Assembly: GCF_001192835.1 (NCBI RefSeq)
Contig: NZ_DF968182.1
Location: forward strand, 2,575,113 to 2,639,112
Length of the DNA stretch: 64,000 bases
Source: Lentimicrobium saccharophilum
GTDB lineage: Bacteria; Bacteroidota; Bacteroidia; Bacteroidales; Lentimicrobiaceae
Reading direction: 5' to 3'
The translations under genes were made by a program, and so were the position numbers. The notes beneath the pieces are model-generated. The model did not search any database, was not told the DNA's origin, and saw only the letters and a list, made by a program, of their open reading frames with translations. Below are positions 25,503 to 35,322 of this stretch, piece by piece (position 1 is the first letter of the stretch; each line of letters opens with the position of its first letter).

Positions 25503-28500
25503 ATGAAAAAAGTTTTACAACAATTGCTTTCAGCCGGAATTCTGGCAGTTATTCTGTTGACCGGTCAATTCTCCATTGCCCAGGTTGTGCTCAATTCAAC
25601 CCGGGCAAACGGCATTACACTTGAAGAAAATGCTTTCCAGGGTATAAGGGTTAAAAATACCTTCACTTCCTTTAATTTCTTTGATGTAAATACGGATGAA
25701 GGTTTATTTACCGAAATTTCAGCAAGTGGCTATACTTTTACCTGGGAAGAAGGCTCCCCAAAACTGCCTGTTATGCGGAGGCTTATCGAGATCCCTGCCG
25801 GTGCAGTTCCCGAGGTCAGGGTTATTTCATACGATGTCAGGGAATACACCCTCGGTGATTTCGGCATCTTCCATCCCCTGATGCCAACCCAGCCGGGCGT
25901 TGCCAAAAGCCATCAGGGCAATATTGATTTTGTAATTAAAAATGACGTTTATCAAAAAGACCATTTTCTGAAAAACACCCTTGCAAAAGTTGAGGTTATC
26001 GGCACCATGCGCAATACCCGTGTCGCCCGCCTCGAAATTGCCCCGGTTGAATATAATCCGGTGCAGGGGACGATCAGGGTTTACGACAATGTTGAAGTGG
26101 ATATCAGATTTAACGGCGCCGATTATGCTGCCGCCACCGAACTTTACAGCAAGACACGTTCACCTTTTTTCAGCGGATTTTCATTCCTGAATTCATTGCC
26201 CAAAGGATCCTCACAAAGGGAAAACCTTACCCGTTACCCTGTTAAGATGGTAATAGTTTCCGACCCGATGTTTCAGGCAACGCTTCAGCCTTACATTCAG
26301 TGGAAGACCAGAAAAGGGTTTACGATGATTGAAGCTTACACCAATGATCCTGCCGTAGGAACAACCACCGCTTCCATCAAGAGTTATCTGCAGAATATTT
26401 ACAATTCTGCAACACCCGAGGATCCCGCCCCCAGTTTTGTATTATTTGTGGGTGATGTGGCGCAGATCCCGGCCTACAGCCAGGGCGGGCACGTAACCGA
26501 TCTTTATTACTGCGAATATACCAACGACATCCTTCCTGAAATCTATTACGGTCGTTTCTCTGCCACCTCCGTAGCGCAGTTGCAGCCCCAGATCGATAAA
26601 ACCCTGATGTACGAACAGTACCTTTTCCCGGATCCTTCATTTCTGGGAGAAAGCCTGATGATATCGGGCGTCGACGGAAGTTATGCAGCCATCCATGGCA
26701 ATGGTCAGATAAATTACGGAACATCAACCTATTTCAATGAAGCCCATGGGATAAACAGTCATACCTATCTCTATCCGGCTTCGGGCAGCGCCTCTTCTGC
26801 CATTATCCAGAATGTTAGTGATGGCGTGGCCTATGGAAATTACACCGCACACGGCAGTTCAAGCGGTTGGGCAGATCCTTCATTTGAAATTTCTGATATC
26901 CCCGGCTTACAGAACTACGGAGAATATCCCCTGCTGGTCGGAAACTGCTGCCTTACGAGCACATACAATACCAATTGTTTCGGAGAAGAACTGCTCAGGG
27001 CTCAGGATAAGGGTGCTATCGGGTACATCGGCGCCTCGAACAGCACCTACTGGGACGAAGATTTCTACTTCGGCGTGGGTGTAGGTCCGATCGTTCTCAA
27101 CCCAACCTACGAAAGCACGACGCTTGGAAGTTATGACAGGGCTTTCCACGATCATGGCGAGGCGTTTGAAGATTGGTTTACCACGCAGTCGCAGATGTTT
27201 TTCTCCGGAAACCTTGCCGTTACCGAGTCCGGTTCCTCCAGAATTACCTATTACTGGCAGATCTATTGCCTGATGGGAGACCCCTCCCTGATGGTTTACT
27301 TCGGGGTGCCGGAACCTATGAATGTTACCTATGAGCCGCTGATGCCCCTGCAATCAGATGCATTTACGGTAAATGCCGCTCCCTATGCCTATGTTGCCAT
27401 TTCGAAAGACGGGATTTTATACGGAAGCGCCCTGGCCGATGAATCCGGGGTAGCGGTGGTTGAACTGGATCCCATTTCCGTACCCGGCAATGCCGACGTC
27501 ATCGTTACGGCACAAAACAAACAGCCATATATCGGCACTGTTTTGGTCGCATCCCCGGAAGGGCCCTATGTGTTACTTCAGTCGCAATTGGTCAATGACC
27601 AGAATGCCAACAACAATCAACTACCGGAATATGATGAATCATTCGGGTTCAACATGGAATTGAAAAATGTCGGGAATTCAGTGGCTGAAAATCTTACGGT
27701 TACACTTACTACCAACAGTCCTTATGTAGAAGTGAAGGAGGGTACTGAAACCTGGCCGGCTATCGGGCCCGGTGAAATCGTGAGCCTTGAATATGCTTTT
27801 GAGGTCACCACCAGCATGTGGCTTCCCGATCAGCATCCCGCCGTTTTTGAACTTACCATCACTGACGGAGTTGAAACATGGCTTGCTTCCTTTACAACGA
27901 AACTCAATGCGCCCCTGCTTGCTGCAGGCGATCTTATCATTGACGATTTCCTGCAGGGCACCGGAAACGGAAACAGGCGGCTGGATCCCGGAGAAAATGT
28001 ATTGATCTCTTTCCCGGTAACCAACCAGGGCCACTGTGCCGCACCACAGACATTCGCGCATCTGTTTACCGAAAGTGAATGGCTGGATATAGACCTGATT
28101 CAGTATGAAATCGGTGAGATTGAAAGTGAAACCACCAGAAATGCCGTCTATCAGGTGGCCGTCAGCCCGGATATTCCGGTCGGAACCATCGTCGATTTTT
28201 ATTTTGCCAATGCATCCGGGGTTTACAGTTCATCAATGGTATACAACCCAAAAGTAGGTCTGATCATTGAAGACTTTGAAACCGGAGATTTTTCGTCATA
28301 TCCCTGGGTGAATACCAGTGCCGTGCCCTGGACAATCACCTCAACATCGGTCAACAGCGGAACCTATGCCGCACGTTCCGGAGCTATCGGACATAATGCC
28401 TCGACCACCCTGCAGATTACCATGAACGTTTTGTCAGATGACGAAATTTCATTTGCCCGCGCGGTATCCAGTGAAAGCGGATATGACTTCCTCAATTTTT

Positions 28501-29423
28501 ATATTGACAACGTCGAAAAAGGAGCCTGGTCGGGTAACGAGTCATGGGGAACTGTTTCTTATCCGGTATCCCCCGGACAACATACCTTCAAATGGACCTA
28601 CAGTAAGGATGGCAGTGCTACAGGAGGGTCGGATGCAGTATTTATCGATGACATTAATTTCCCCTCCTCCAACGGAAGCGGTCAGGGAACAGAGTTGGCC
28701 GTTAAAGCCTTTGCCTATCCTGCTTCTTTCTGTGGTGTGGGTGAAGCCAATCTGTTCGCTTTTGTGACCAATGCTTCGGGTCAGGTTCAGCACAGCTGGT
28801 CGCCTGCCGATCTGCTGTCAGACCCCGGAATATTTAACCCGGTGGCCACTCTGTCAGAAAGCACCGATTTTATAGTGAATATTGTGAACCTGCTATATGC
28901 AGCCAGCGATACCCTGCAAATCCAAGTTCTTGATATTCCGGCCACACCCGTTATTGAACAGCAATCAACGCAGCTTGTCTCCAGCGCATCAGAAGGTAAT
29001 CAATGGTATAACAGCCAGGGCTTAATTGAAGGCGCTGTTTATCAGATATATGAGCCGTTGGCTTCGGATTACTACTATGTGGTGGTAACCTCAGCGGATG
29101 GCTGTTCGTCAGAGCCGTCAGAGGAAGTATACTTCTCCGGGGTTGGCGTTGAATCTCCGGAAGCTGCAAGCGAAATGACCGTTTACCCAGTTCCTTTCCG
29201 CAATCAGCTCAACATCAGTTTCAGCCTTACAAAAGCCGGCCAGGCAAAAATCAGCCTGCTCAACCTGCTGGGACAGGAAATACAGACCATTACCGAAGGA
29301 AACCTGAACCAGGGAAATCACTCTCATATATTCCATCCTTATGGGCTGAAGCCCGGAATATATTTCCTGAAATTGCAGGCCAATGATAAAACCACCGTCA
29401 GAAAAGTTGTTTACTCTGAATAA
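25503..29423 (+). CDS. Gingipain-like C25 cysteine peptidase with adhesin domain and T9SS tail
   Basis: The protein has 1306 residues. The signal peptide (1-26, SIAQ) is followed by a C25 propeptide (about 30-240, PKLPVMRRLIEIPAG). The catalytic domain spans about 245-600 and carries His450 in NYTAHGSSSGW and Cys482 in LLVGNCCLTST, spaced as in gingipains; FGDPSLMV-like MGDPSLMVYF closes it. Ig-like domains cover about 605-920. A jelly-roll resembling the cleaved-adhesin modules of gingipains spans about 920-1055 (IIEDFETGDFSSYPW, VFIDDINFP). A T9SS type A tail fills the last 75 residues (MTVYPVPFRNQLNISF, KPGIYFLKL). It is a secreted peptidase for external protein. A paralogue follows after 11 bp. 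Confidence 0.93.
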   Translation: MKKVLQQLLSAGILAVILLTGQFSIAQVVLNSTRANGITLEENAFQGIRVKNTFTSFNFFDVNTDEGLFTEISASGYTFTWEEGSPKLPVMRRLIEIPAGAVPEVRVISYDVREYTLGDFGIFHPLMPTQPGVAKSHQGNIDFVIKNDVYQKDHFLKNTLAKVEVIGTMRNTRVARLEIAPVEYNPVQGTIRVYDNVEVDIRFNGADYAAATELYSKTRSPFFSGFSFLNSLPKGSSQRENLTRYPVKMVIVSDPMFQATLQPYIQWKTRKGFTMIEAYTNDPAVGTTTASIKSYLQNIYNSATPEDPAPSFVLFVGDVAQIPAYSQGGHVTDLYYCEYTNDILPEIYYGRFSATSVAQLQPQIDKTLMYEQYLFPDPSFLGESLMISGVDGSYAAIHGNGQINYGTSTYFNEAHGINSHTYLYPASGSASSAIIQNVSDGVAYGNYTAHGSSSGWADPSFEISDIPGLQNYGEYPLLVGNCCLTSTYNTNCFGEELLRAQDKGAIGYIGASNSTYWDEDFYFGVGVGPIVLNPTYESTTLGSYDRAFHDHGEAFEDWFTTQSQMFFSGNLAVTESGSSRITYYWQIYCLMGDPSLMVYFGVPEPMNVTYEPLMPLQSDAFTVNAAPYAYVAISKDGILYGSALADESGVAVVELDPISVPGNADVIVTAQNKQPYIGTVLVASPEGPYVLLQSQLVNDQNANNNQLPEYDESFGFNMELKNVGNSVAENLTVTLTTNSPYVEVKEGTETWPAIGPGEIVSLEYAFEVTTSMWLPDQHPAVFELTITDGVETWLASFTTKLNAPLLAAGDLIIDDFLQGTGNGNRRLDPGENVLISFPVTNQGHCAAPQTFAHLFTESEWLDIDLIQYEIGEIESETTRNAVYQVAVSPDIPVGTIVDFYFANASGVYSSSMVYNPKVGLIIEDFETGDFSSYPWVNTSAVPWTITSTSVNSGTYAARSGAIGHNASTTLQITMNVLSDDEISFARAVSSESGYDFLNFYIDNVEKGAWSGNESWGTVSYPVSPGQHTFKWTYSKDGSATGGSDAVFIDDINFPSSNGSGQGTELAVKAFAYPASFCGVGEANLFAFVTNASGQVQHSWSPADLLSDPGIFNPVATLSESTDFIVNIVNLLYAASDTLQIQVLDIPATPVIEQQSTQLVSSASEGNQWYNSQGLIEGAVYQIYEPLASDYYYVVVTSADGCSSEPSEEVYFSGVGVESPEAASEMTVYPVPFRNQLNISFSLTKAGQAKISLLNLLGQEIQTITEGNLNQGNHSHIFHPYGLKPGIYFLKLQANDKTTVRKVVYSE

Positions 29424-29434
29424 AAACCGAAAAA

Positions 29435-32400
29435 ATGAACTTTATGCGATTAAAAACGAACTTCACCATAGTCATTCTCCTGGTTTTAACCGGAGTAGTT
29501 TCCGCGCAGAACTGGGTTACCATCACTTCAGATCAGCCGGTTGCCGCCCATACCACCCTGTTATCCTCGGATGCTTCTACATCAGTGGTTGAATTTGAGT
29601 TAGCGGGTTTTAACCTGATTCCGGTAACCACACCCCGCGGTGATGCTTTTGTTGTGGATCTGGAAGGAGCTTCGCCCATGCTGGAAAAAGGAATGCCTGA
29701 CCTGCCCAAACTCACCGCTTCATTGATCATTCCCGATAATGCACTGATGGATGTAAGGGTAATTTCATCAAGCTATATTGATTACCCCTTTATCGACATT
29801 GCACCTTCAAAAGGGAATTTTACCAGGGACATTGACCCGGCAACCGTGCCTTACACATACGGCCGGGCTTATGAGCAGGACGCGTTCTATCCTGCACAAA
29901 TGGCAGACCTGCGCGACCCCTATATTCTGCGTGACCACAGGGGACAAACGATTATTGTCAATCCGTTCAGCTATAATCCTGTAACCAGAACCCTCAGGGT
30001 TTATCACCAGATGACGGTGGAGGTTTTCCAGTCAGGCTTGTCGACCCTTAATGTACTGGAGCGCAATTCACAGCCGGAAACCACAGTGGATGAATTTCAA
30101 AGGATTTATGAAAGACATTTTCTGAACGCACACAATGGATCAAGATATACCCCGCTGGAAGAGCAGGGAAATATGCTGATTATTTCTCATGGTGCCTTTA
30201 TGGCTGATATGCAGGATTTTGTCGACTGGAAAAAGACCATCGGAATTCCTACAGAAATCGTTGATGTTTCAACCATCGGCACCAATTCCACAGCCATCAA
30301 GAATTTTGTAGCCGATTATTACGCCACCAACGGATTAACATTCCTGCTGCTGGTTGGTGACCACGCTCAGGTTCCAACGGTAACCACCGGAAACATCGGA
30401 GGCCCGTCTGATCACGCTTACGGTTACCTGGCCGGAAACGATCATTATCCTGAAATCTTTGTTGGCCGCTTTTCTGCCGAGAACTCAGCGCAGGTGCAGA
30501 CTCAGGTGAACCGCAGCATTGCTTATGAGCAAAACCCGGATGTAAACGTCGACTGGTTCTCAAAAGGCTTCGGCATTGCTTCAAGCGAAGGGCCCGGCGA
30601 TGACGGTGAGTATGACTGGCAACACATGCGCAATATCCGTACCGACCTGATAGGTTATACCTACACGGCTGTCGGTGAACTGTATGACGGAAGTCAGGGA
30701 GGCGAAGACCTTCCGGGAAATCCGAATTCAGGACATGTGTCAGCTGAAGTGAACACCGGACGCAGCATCATCAATTATGTTGGTCATGGCAGCCAGACAT
30801 CCTGGAGTACAACCGGTTTCTCAAACAGCGGCGTAAACGGGCTCGACAACAACAATATGTGGCCTTTTATCTGGTCTGTGGCCTGTGTCAACGGAGACTT
30901 TCTCAACAACACCTGCTTTGCTGAAGCCTGGCTCAGGGCATCCAATGCCAACGGACCTACAGGGGCAGTTGCTACATTAATGTCTACCATCAATCAGAGC
31001 TGGAATCCTCCCATGGACGGGCAGGATGATATGGTCGATATTCTGGTGGAATCTTACGAGGATAACATTAAGCGTACTTTCGGCGGGATTTCTATGAACG
31101 GGTGTATGAAAATGAATGATACTTACGGTGCTGATGGCGCTGAAATGACAGACACCTGGCTGATTTTCGGTGATCCTTCGCTGATGGTAAGAACTGCTTT
31201 ACCGCAAGACCTGAGTGTAAATCATAATCCGGTTGCTTTTATCGGTTCAAACCAGTTCACAATAACCTGCAACACCCAGGGGGCGCTGGCATGCCTGACC
31301 CTTGACGGAGAAATCCTCGGTACAGCTGTTGTCAATGGTGGAACAGCCAACATTACAATACCGACCCTCACCAACGTAGGAACAATGAAACTGGCGGTAA
31401 CCGCTTTTAATCACATCCCCTATATTGCTGATATCGATGTACTCCCGCTGGAAGGTCCCTATGTTGTTTATAATAACTACAGCATCAATGATGCCGCAGG
31501 AAATAATAACCAGCAGCTGGATTACAACGAATCGGTAATGATGGCCCTGGGACTGAAAAATGTTGGAACCGAAGATGTTGAGAACGCAATTGTGACCATT
31601 TTCTGCACCGACCCGTATATTGCCCTTACCGATACAGTTGAAGTTTATCCGCTGATCGCTGCTGGCCAGATTGCCGCTGTTGCTGATGGATTTGCTTTCA
31701 GTGTAAGCAGCGATGTCCCTGACGGATATGCCATTCCATTCTCTTACACAGTTATTGCCGGAGAAAATGAATGGTCAGGGAACTTCAATGTGATTGCACA
31801 TTCTGTCGTGCTCAATTTTGCAGGAAATATCCTCACCGACACTCAAGGCAACAACAATGGCAAAGCCGATCCGGGGGAAACCTTCCAGATGAACCTTTCC
31901 ATCGTCAATGCCGGAACAGCGCCTGCTTCGGACGTTTATGGCCTGCTCAGCTCCGATGATCCCAATGTAATCATACACACCGACAGCATCAGCTATGGCA
32001 CAATCGGGGGTTATGAAACCATCAGCGCCGAATTTACGGTAACTGCCCTGCCTTCAACACCCACTGGACACACCGTTCAATTTATAATTACCATGTCGGC
32101 AGGCGGAGCTTTTACCTCAACCGCGCCTATCAGCGTGGTCATCGGGCAGATCCCGGTTCTGATCATCGACCTTGACGGAAATCATAATTCAGGCCCGGTA
32201 ATCAGAAACTGTCTTACCAATCTTTCGGTAACTGCTGATTACCTCACTTCGTGGCCCCTGATCCTCGGACCTTATCAGTCGATTTTCGTCTGCCTCGGCA
32301 CCTATACTTCCAATGCCGTGCTCACCAATACCCAGGGCCAGGCACTGGCTAACTTCATGAATGCAGGCGGTAAGGTTTATATGGAAGGCGGGGATACCTG

Positions 32401-33277
32401 GGCATATAACGACCCAACCCCGGCTCATCCGATGTTTATGATTGATGGAGATACTGACGGCAGCGGTGACCTTAAAACCCTGAACGGCGAGAGCGGAACC
32501 ATGGCAGAGAACATGTCCTTTGAATTCGAGGGCGACAACAACTACATCGACCGCCTGTTACCCCTCGAAAATGCTGTGCCACTTTTCAGGAATTCCTTAC
32601 CTGAGTACTTCACAGCCATCGCATACGACGGCGGTAACTACAGAACCATTGGATCATCATTTGAATTCGGTGGGCTGAGCGACAGCGACAGCCGCTCGGT
32701 AAAAGACTCTCTGATGATGGAGTACATCAACTTCTTCGGACTTAGCAGTTCAGCCCCGTTACTTGCCAACTTTATTGCTTCCGAAACAAAGGTTTGTGAA
32801 CTTGAAGAAATTGAATTTACAGATTTCTCCGCTGGTAACGTCATCTCATGGGCGTGGAGTTTCCCCGGCGCAGTTCCTGACACATCCAATGAGCAAAATC
32901 CGGTGGTAACCTACCGTGAACCCGGCGTTTATGATGTCACCCTCACCATCACTGACGGAGTATCATCCCAGACAATTGTGAAAGAAGGATATATAACCGT
33001 GGATTACTGTATGGGAGTAATCAGTTCTGAAGCGAGACAATCCGTGCAGGTGTTTCCAAATCCGGGAACCGGCTATTTCAATATTAATCTGGATGGATTC
33101 TCCGGGCCTGTAACCCTCAGGGTATTCAACACTGCCGGAAAAGAATTGATTACCCGGACAGCTCCCTTCTCAGGTTCTGCAGGGCTTGACCTTTCAGGTT
33201 TCTCAAACGGCATTTACATACTTTTGGTAGAGACCAATGACATCCGTCAGTATGTAAAGCTGATTGTGAACCATTAA
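29435..33277 (+). CDS. Second gingipain-like C25 peptidase with alpha/beta module, PKD and T9SS tail
   Basis: This 1280-residue protein has the same front half as its upstream neighbour: a signal peptide (to VVSAQ), a propeptide (about 30-240, PDLPKLTASLIIP), and a catalytic domain with His451 in YVGHGSQTSW and Cys484 in SVACVNGDF, closer to true gingipains than the first copy. The Ig-like domain after it (about 595-680) aligns with the first protein. The C-terminal half differs: an alpha/beta module at about 905-1102 (PVLIIDLDGN, GGKVYMEGGD, RTIGSSFEFGGL), a PKD domain at about 1108-1190 (ISWAWSFPG) and a T9SS tail at 1203-1280 (VQVFPNPGTGYF). Substrate specificity (Arg, Lys or other) cannot be read. 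It is cotranscribed with the first copy. Confidence 0.94.
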   Translation: MNFMRLKTNFTIVILLVLTGVVSAQNWVTITSDQPVAAHTTLLSSDASTSVVEFELAGFNLIPVTTPRGDAFVVDLEGASPMLEKGMPDLPKLTASLIIPDNALMDVRVISSSYIDYPFIDIAPSKGNFTRDIDPATVPYTYGRAYEQDAFYPAQMADLRDPYILRDHRGQTIIVNPFSYNPVTRTLRVYHQMTVEVFQSGLSTLNVLERNSQPETTVDEFQRIYERHFLNAHNGSRYTPLEEQGNMLIISHGAFMADMQDFVDWKKTIGIPTEIVDVSTIGTNSTAIKNFVADYYATNGLTFLLLVGDHAQVPTVTTGNIGGPSDHAYGYLAGNDHYPEIFVGRFSAENSAQVQTQVNRSIAYEQNPDVNVDWFSKGFGIASSEGPGDDGEYDWQHMRNIRTDLIGYTYTAVGELYDGSQGGEDLPGNPNSGHVSAEVNTGRSIINYVGHGSQTSWSTTGFSNSGVNGLDNNNMWPFIWSVACVNGDFLNNTCFAEAWLRASNANGPTGAVATLMSTINQSWNPPMDGQDDMVDILVESYEDNIKRTFGGISMNGCMKMNDTYGADGAEMTDTWLIFGDPSLMVRTALPQDLSVNHNPVAFIGSNQFTITCNTQGALACLTLDGEILGTAVVNGGTANITIPTLTNVGTMKLAVTAFNHIPYIADIDVLPLEGPYVVYNNYSINDAAGNNNQQLDYNESVMMALGLKNVGTEDVENAIVTIFCTDPYIALTDTVEVYPLIAAGQIAAVADGFAFSVSSDVPDGYAIPFSYTVIAGENEWSGNFNVIAHSVVLNFAGNILTDTQGNNNGKADPGETFQMNLSIVNAGTAPASDVYGLLSSDDPNVIIHTDSISYGTIGGYETISAEFTVTALPSTPTGHTVQFIITMSAGGAFTSTAPISVVIGQIPVLIIDLDGNHNSGPVIRNCLTNLSVTADYLTSWPLILGPYQSIFVCLGTYTSNAVLTNTQGQALANFMNAGGKVYMEGGDTWAYNDPTPAHPMFMIDGDTDGSGDLKTLNGESGTMAENMSFEFEGDNNYIDRLLPLENAVPLFRNSLPEYFTAIAYDGGNYRTIGSSFEFGGLSDSDSRSVKDSLMMEYINFFGLSSSAPLLANFIASETKVCELEEIEFTDFSAGNVISWAWSFPGAVPDTSNEQNPVVTYREPGVYDVTLTITDGVSSQTIVKEGYITVDYCMGVISSEARQSVQVFPNPGTGYFNINLDGFSGPVTLRVFNTAGKELITRTAPFSGSAGLDLSGFSNGIYILLVETNDIRQYVKLIVNH

Positions 33278-33301
33278 TAAAATACAAATTTCTGCTTACA
33301 G

Positions 33302-33331
33302 TGGCCGGTGCGTAAGGTACCGGCCATTTCT
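33302..33331 (+). terminator. Terminator after the C25 peptidase pair
   Basis: An 8-bp perfect stem, TGGCCGGT (33302-33309) with ACCGGCCA (33319-33326), is followed by a short T-rich run. Confidence 0.6.
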
Positions 33332-33610
33332 GTTCAGAAAATATCCTATGGTTTGCTTTCCTGAAGCTAATACAGTTCACCCCGCCGGGCCGGTATTCTG
33401 TTGTGACTTTAATTCCTGTCAACTTATATCTCCTGCTTCACAATCCGGTAAAGGGTCTTATCAGGCAGGAAAAAACGCCACTCACTTCAGGAAGGCCCAC
33501 CGGCTAAGGAACCATTATGTATTGCAGTAAATGATTCAACATCTGAAAGGAAACAAGTGTTTTTTTAACACTTTTTAAAAAATATCGAAACCAATGGTTA
33601 ATTTATTGAG

Positions 33611-33618
33611 TATCTTTG
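33611..33618 (+). promoter_or_regulatory. -7 element TATCTTTG for the NYN-CSD gene
   Basis: This exact TAnnTTTG match lies 90 nt before the ATG at 33709, implying a leader of about 85 nt rich in A and T. Confidence 0.55.
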
Positions 33619-33708
33619 CAAATTGAGGGTAAAAAAAAGACATTGGGAGCATAAAAGCTAAGCATAAATATCAATTTTTATTATTTCTAACCATTATTTT
33701 ATATCAAA

Positions 33709-34617
33709 ATGAACGACACGAATAGTATGATCAAAATTGGCGTTTTTTATGATGGCAATTATTTTCTTCATGTAAGTAATTATTATTACTACGAGCACGA
33801 ACGTAATGCGCGGATAAGTATTGAGGGATTGCATAACTTCATCCGCAATCGTGTTTCAAAGGAGGAGGGAATTGACGTTAAATTGTGCCACATTGTTGAT
33901 TCACATTACTTCCGGGGGAGGTTAAGTGCTTACGAAGCACAAAGCAGCGAAAACAAGCTTTACGCTGAAAGGATATTTGATGATATCCTGATGGGAGAAA
34001 AGGTAATTACACATTACCTGCCATTGCGCATGCGTGGTGGAAAACGTGAGGAAAAAGGGATTGACGTATGGCTCGCACTTGAGGCTTACGAGTTGACCGT
34101 TTTCAAAAAATTTGATGTTCTGGTGCTTATCGCATCCGATGGGGATTACGTTCCGCTCGTGCGAAAACTCAATACACTTGGAACAAGGGTCATGCTGCTG
34201 AGCTGGGATTTCAGGTATCAGGACATGAACGGACGTGAAAGTGTAACACGCACATCCCAGGAATTGCTTGAGGAGGTGACTTATCCTGTGGCCATGCACG
34301 AACTGATCGACAACCGGCTGAACAAGAATGACGCCGTGATATCGAATCTGTTCGACAAACAGGATGAAAACCGGATGAAATACATCAACAAACCGGTCCC
34401 TGAAGGTGTGCAACGCAGCCGTACCCTCAATATGAAGAGTGGATACGGATTTATCGCGTTCCCGCCCAACAACCTGTTTTTCCATTACGAAGATGTCCTC
34501 GATGGCAACTTCAATGAAATCATGGATGGAGATATGGTCGAATTTGAAATCCGGCGTAACGAGCGCGGCGAAGAAGTCGCCTACAACGTCAGAAAAATTG
34601 AACCCGGTTTACAATAA
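33709..34617 (+). CDS. NYN (PIN-like) nuclease domain fused to a cold-shock domain
   Basis: The protein has 302 residues. Residues 8-190 form a NYN/LabA-like PIN-fold domain with acidic active-site positions in VFYDGNYFLH, KGIDVWLALEAYEL and LIASDGDYVPLVRKL. From about 240 a cold-shock-type OB fold follows (SGYGFIAFPPNNLFFHYEDV, MDGDMVEFEIRR, AYNVRKI); it keeps the aromatic FFHY of the RNP2-like motif. NYN domains are metal-dependent RNases, and a cold-shock domain would bring single-stranded RNA to it. The product is therefore probably a cytoplasmic RNase or RNA-binding regulator; the target is unknown. It is a single gene between its own promoter and a strong terminator. Confidence 0.9.
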   Translation: MNDTNSMIKIGVFYDGNYFLHVSNYYYYEHERNARISIEGLHNFIRNRVSKEEGIDVKLCHIVDSHYFRGRLSAYEAQSSENKLYAERIFDDILMGEKVITHYLPLRMRGGKREEKGIDVWLALEAYELTVFKKFDVLVLIASDGDYVPLVRKLNTLGTRVMLLSWDFRYQDMNGRESVTRTSQELLEEVTYPVAMHELIDNRLNKNDAVISNLFDKQDENRMKYINKPVPEGVQRSRTLNMKSGYGFIAFPPNNLFFHYEDVLDGNFNEIMDGDMVEFEIRRNERGEEVAYNVRKIEPGLQ

Positions 34618-34632
34618 AGGTTTCAATTATAA

Positions 34633-34665
34633 AAAAAGCCGGCTCTGAATAAGCCGGCTTTTTTT
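34633..34665. terminator. Bidirectional terminator between convergent genes
   Basis: AAGCCGGCT and AGCCGGCTT form a perfect stem around CTGAATA, flanked by A7 on the left and T7 on the right, so it can end both the NYN gene and the barrel gene. Confidence 0.88.
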
Positions 34666-35269
34666 ATAAAGTATAGTAGGCGGAAAGTATCAGCGCATCG
34701 CTGAACTGCCCGTATCCCCAGAATCGCCAGACATCGCCCGAAACCCTGTTTTTTCTGATTGAAAACAAAGAGTTGTCCGTACGTACATTGAATCGTATCC
34801 GGTCGTTCAGGTGAATGGACATACCTCCGACAAAACAAAGATTTTGTCCCCGGAAAGGCGATTCAACGGTTTCATAACCATTAAAGGTCTCCCTCTGGTG
34901 GATCAGAAAATTCATGGCCAGGCCGGCTTCAAATCCAAGCAGCTCATTGTAATTTATCCTGTATAGAAAGGGCAATTCAATATATCCGAGGCGCATGATA
35001 TACGTATCGAAACGGTTCCTTTCAAAATCAGGGTTCTCCCGACTGCCTTTCTGGATATACCCCAGTTCCATCTGAACCGAAGACCGCTTTCCTGTAGCCA
35101 GGCTCACCCAGACACCCGGATTGATGCCAGCTTTGTGATAGCCGGAATACATATCCCCGGCCACCTGGCTGCCGACAAGTCCCGCCCTCACACCACCGGA
35201 GAATTGCTGAGCCTGCAAACCAAGGGTTAAAAAGGGTAATATTGATAATAATGAGTAAAATACCTTCAT
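34664..35269 (-). CDS. PorT-like outer-membrane beta-barrel protein
   Basis: This 201-residue protein has a signal peptide (to LQAQ) and alternating beta strands ending on an aromatic-rich strand (ALILSAYYTL), as in the eight-stranded PorT/OMP_b-brl_2 family. Typical marks are GVRAGLVGSQVAGD, MELGYIQKGSREN and YIELPFLYRI. True PorT is a T9SS component, but many paralogues with this fold exist, and this one has no T9SS neighbour. The -7 element sits 4 nt from the ATG. Confidence 0.82.
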   Translation of the reverse strand: MKVFYSLLSILPFLTLGLQAQQFSGGVRAGLVGSQVAGDMYSGYHKAGINPGVWVSLATGKRSSVQMELGYIQKGSRENPDFERNRFDTYIMRLGYIELPFLYRINYNELLGFEAGLAMNFLIHQRETFNGYETVESPFRGQNLCFVGGMSIHLNDRIRFNVRTDNSLFSIRKNRVSGDVWRFWGYGQFSDALILSAYYTL

Positions 35270-35273
35270 TTCT

Positions 35274-35281
35274 CAAAGTTA
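35274..35281 (-). promoter_or_regulatory. -7 element TAACTTTG, 4 nt before the barrel gene
   Basis: The reverse strand reads TAACTTTG, then AGAA, then the ATG at 35269. The spacing equals that at rbfA and at 13703. Confidence 0.5.
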
Positions 35282-35322
35282 CGAACTCCAATATACTTTC
35301 CGGAAATAAAGGTAGGGAAATT

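Larger units (their letters stand above)
33278..33708. other. 431-bp intergenic region with terminator and promoter
   Basis: No credible gene is seen. The region holds the terminator of the peptidase pair at 33302, then 230 bp without recognisable structure, then an AT-rich stretch and a -7 element at 33611 for the NYN gene with a leader of about 85 nt. Confidence 0.65.

Noticed and set aside
34664-35269. Calling the barrel a true T9SS PorT
   Set aside because: The fold family is broad, and no other T9SS machinery gene is nearby; kept as PorT-like only.
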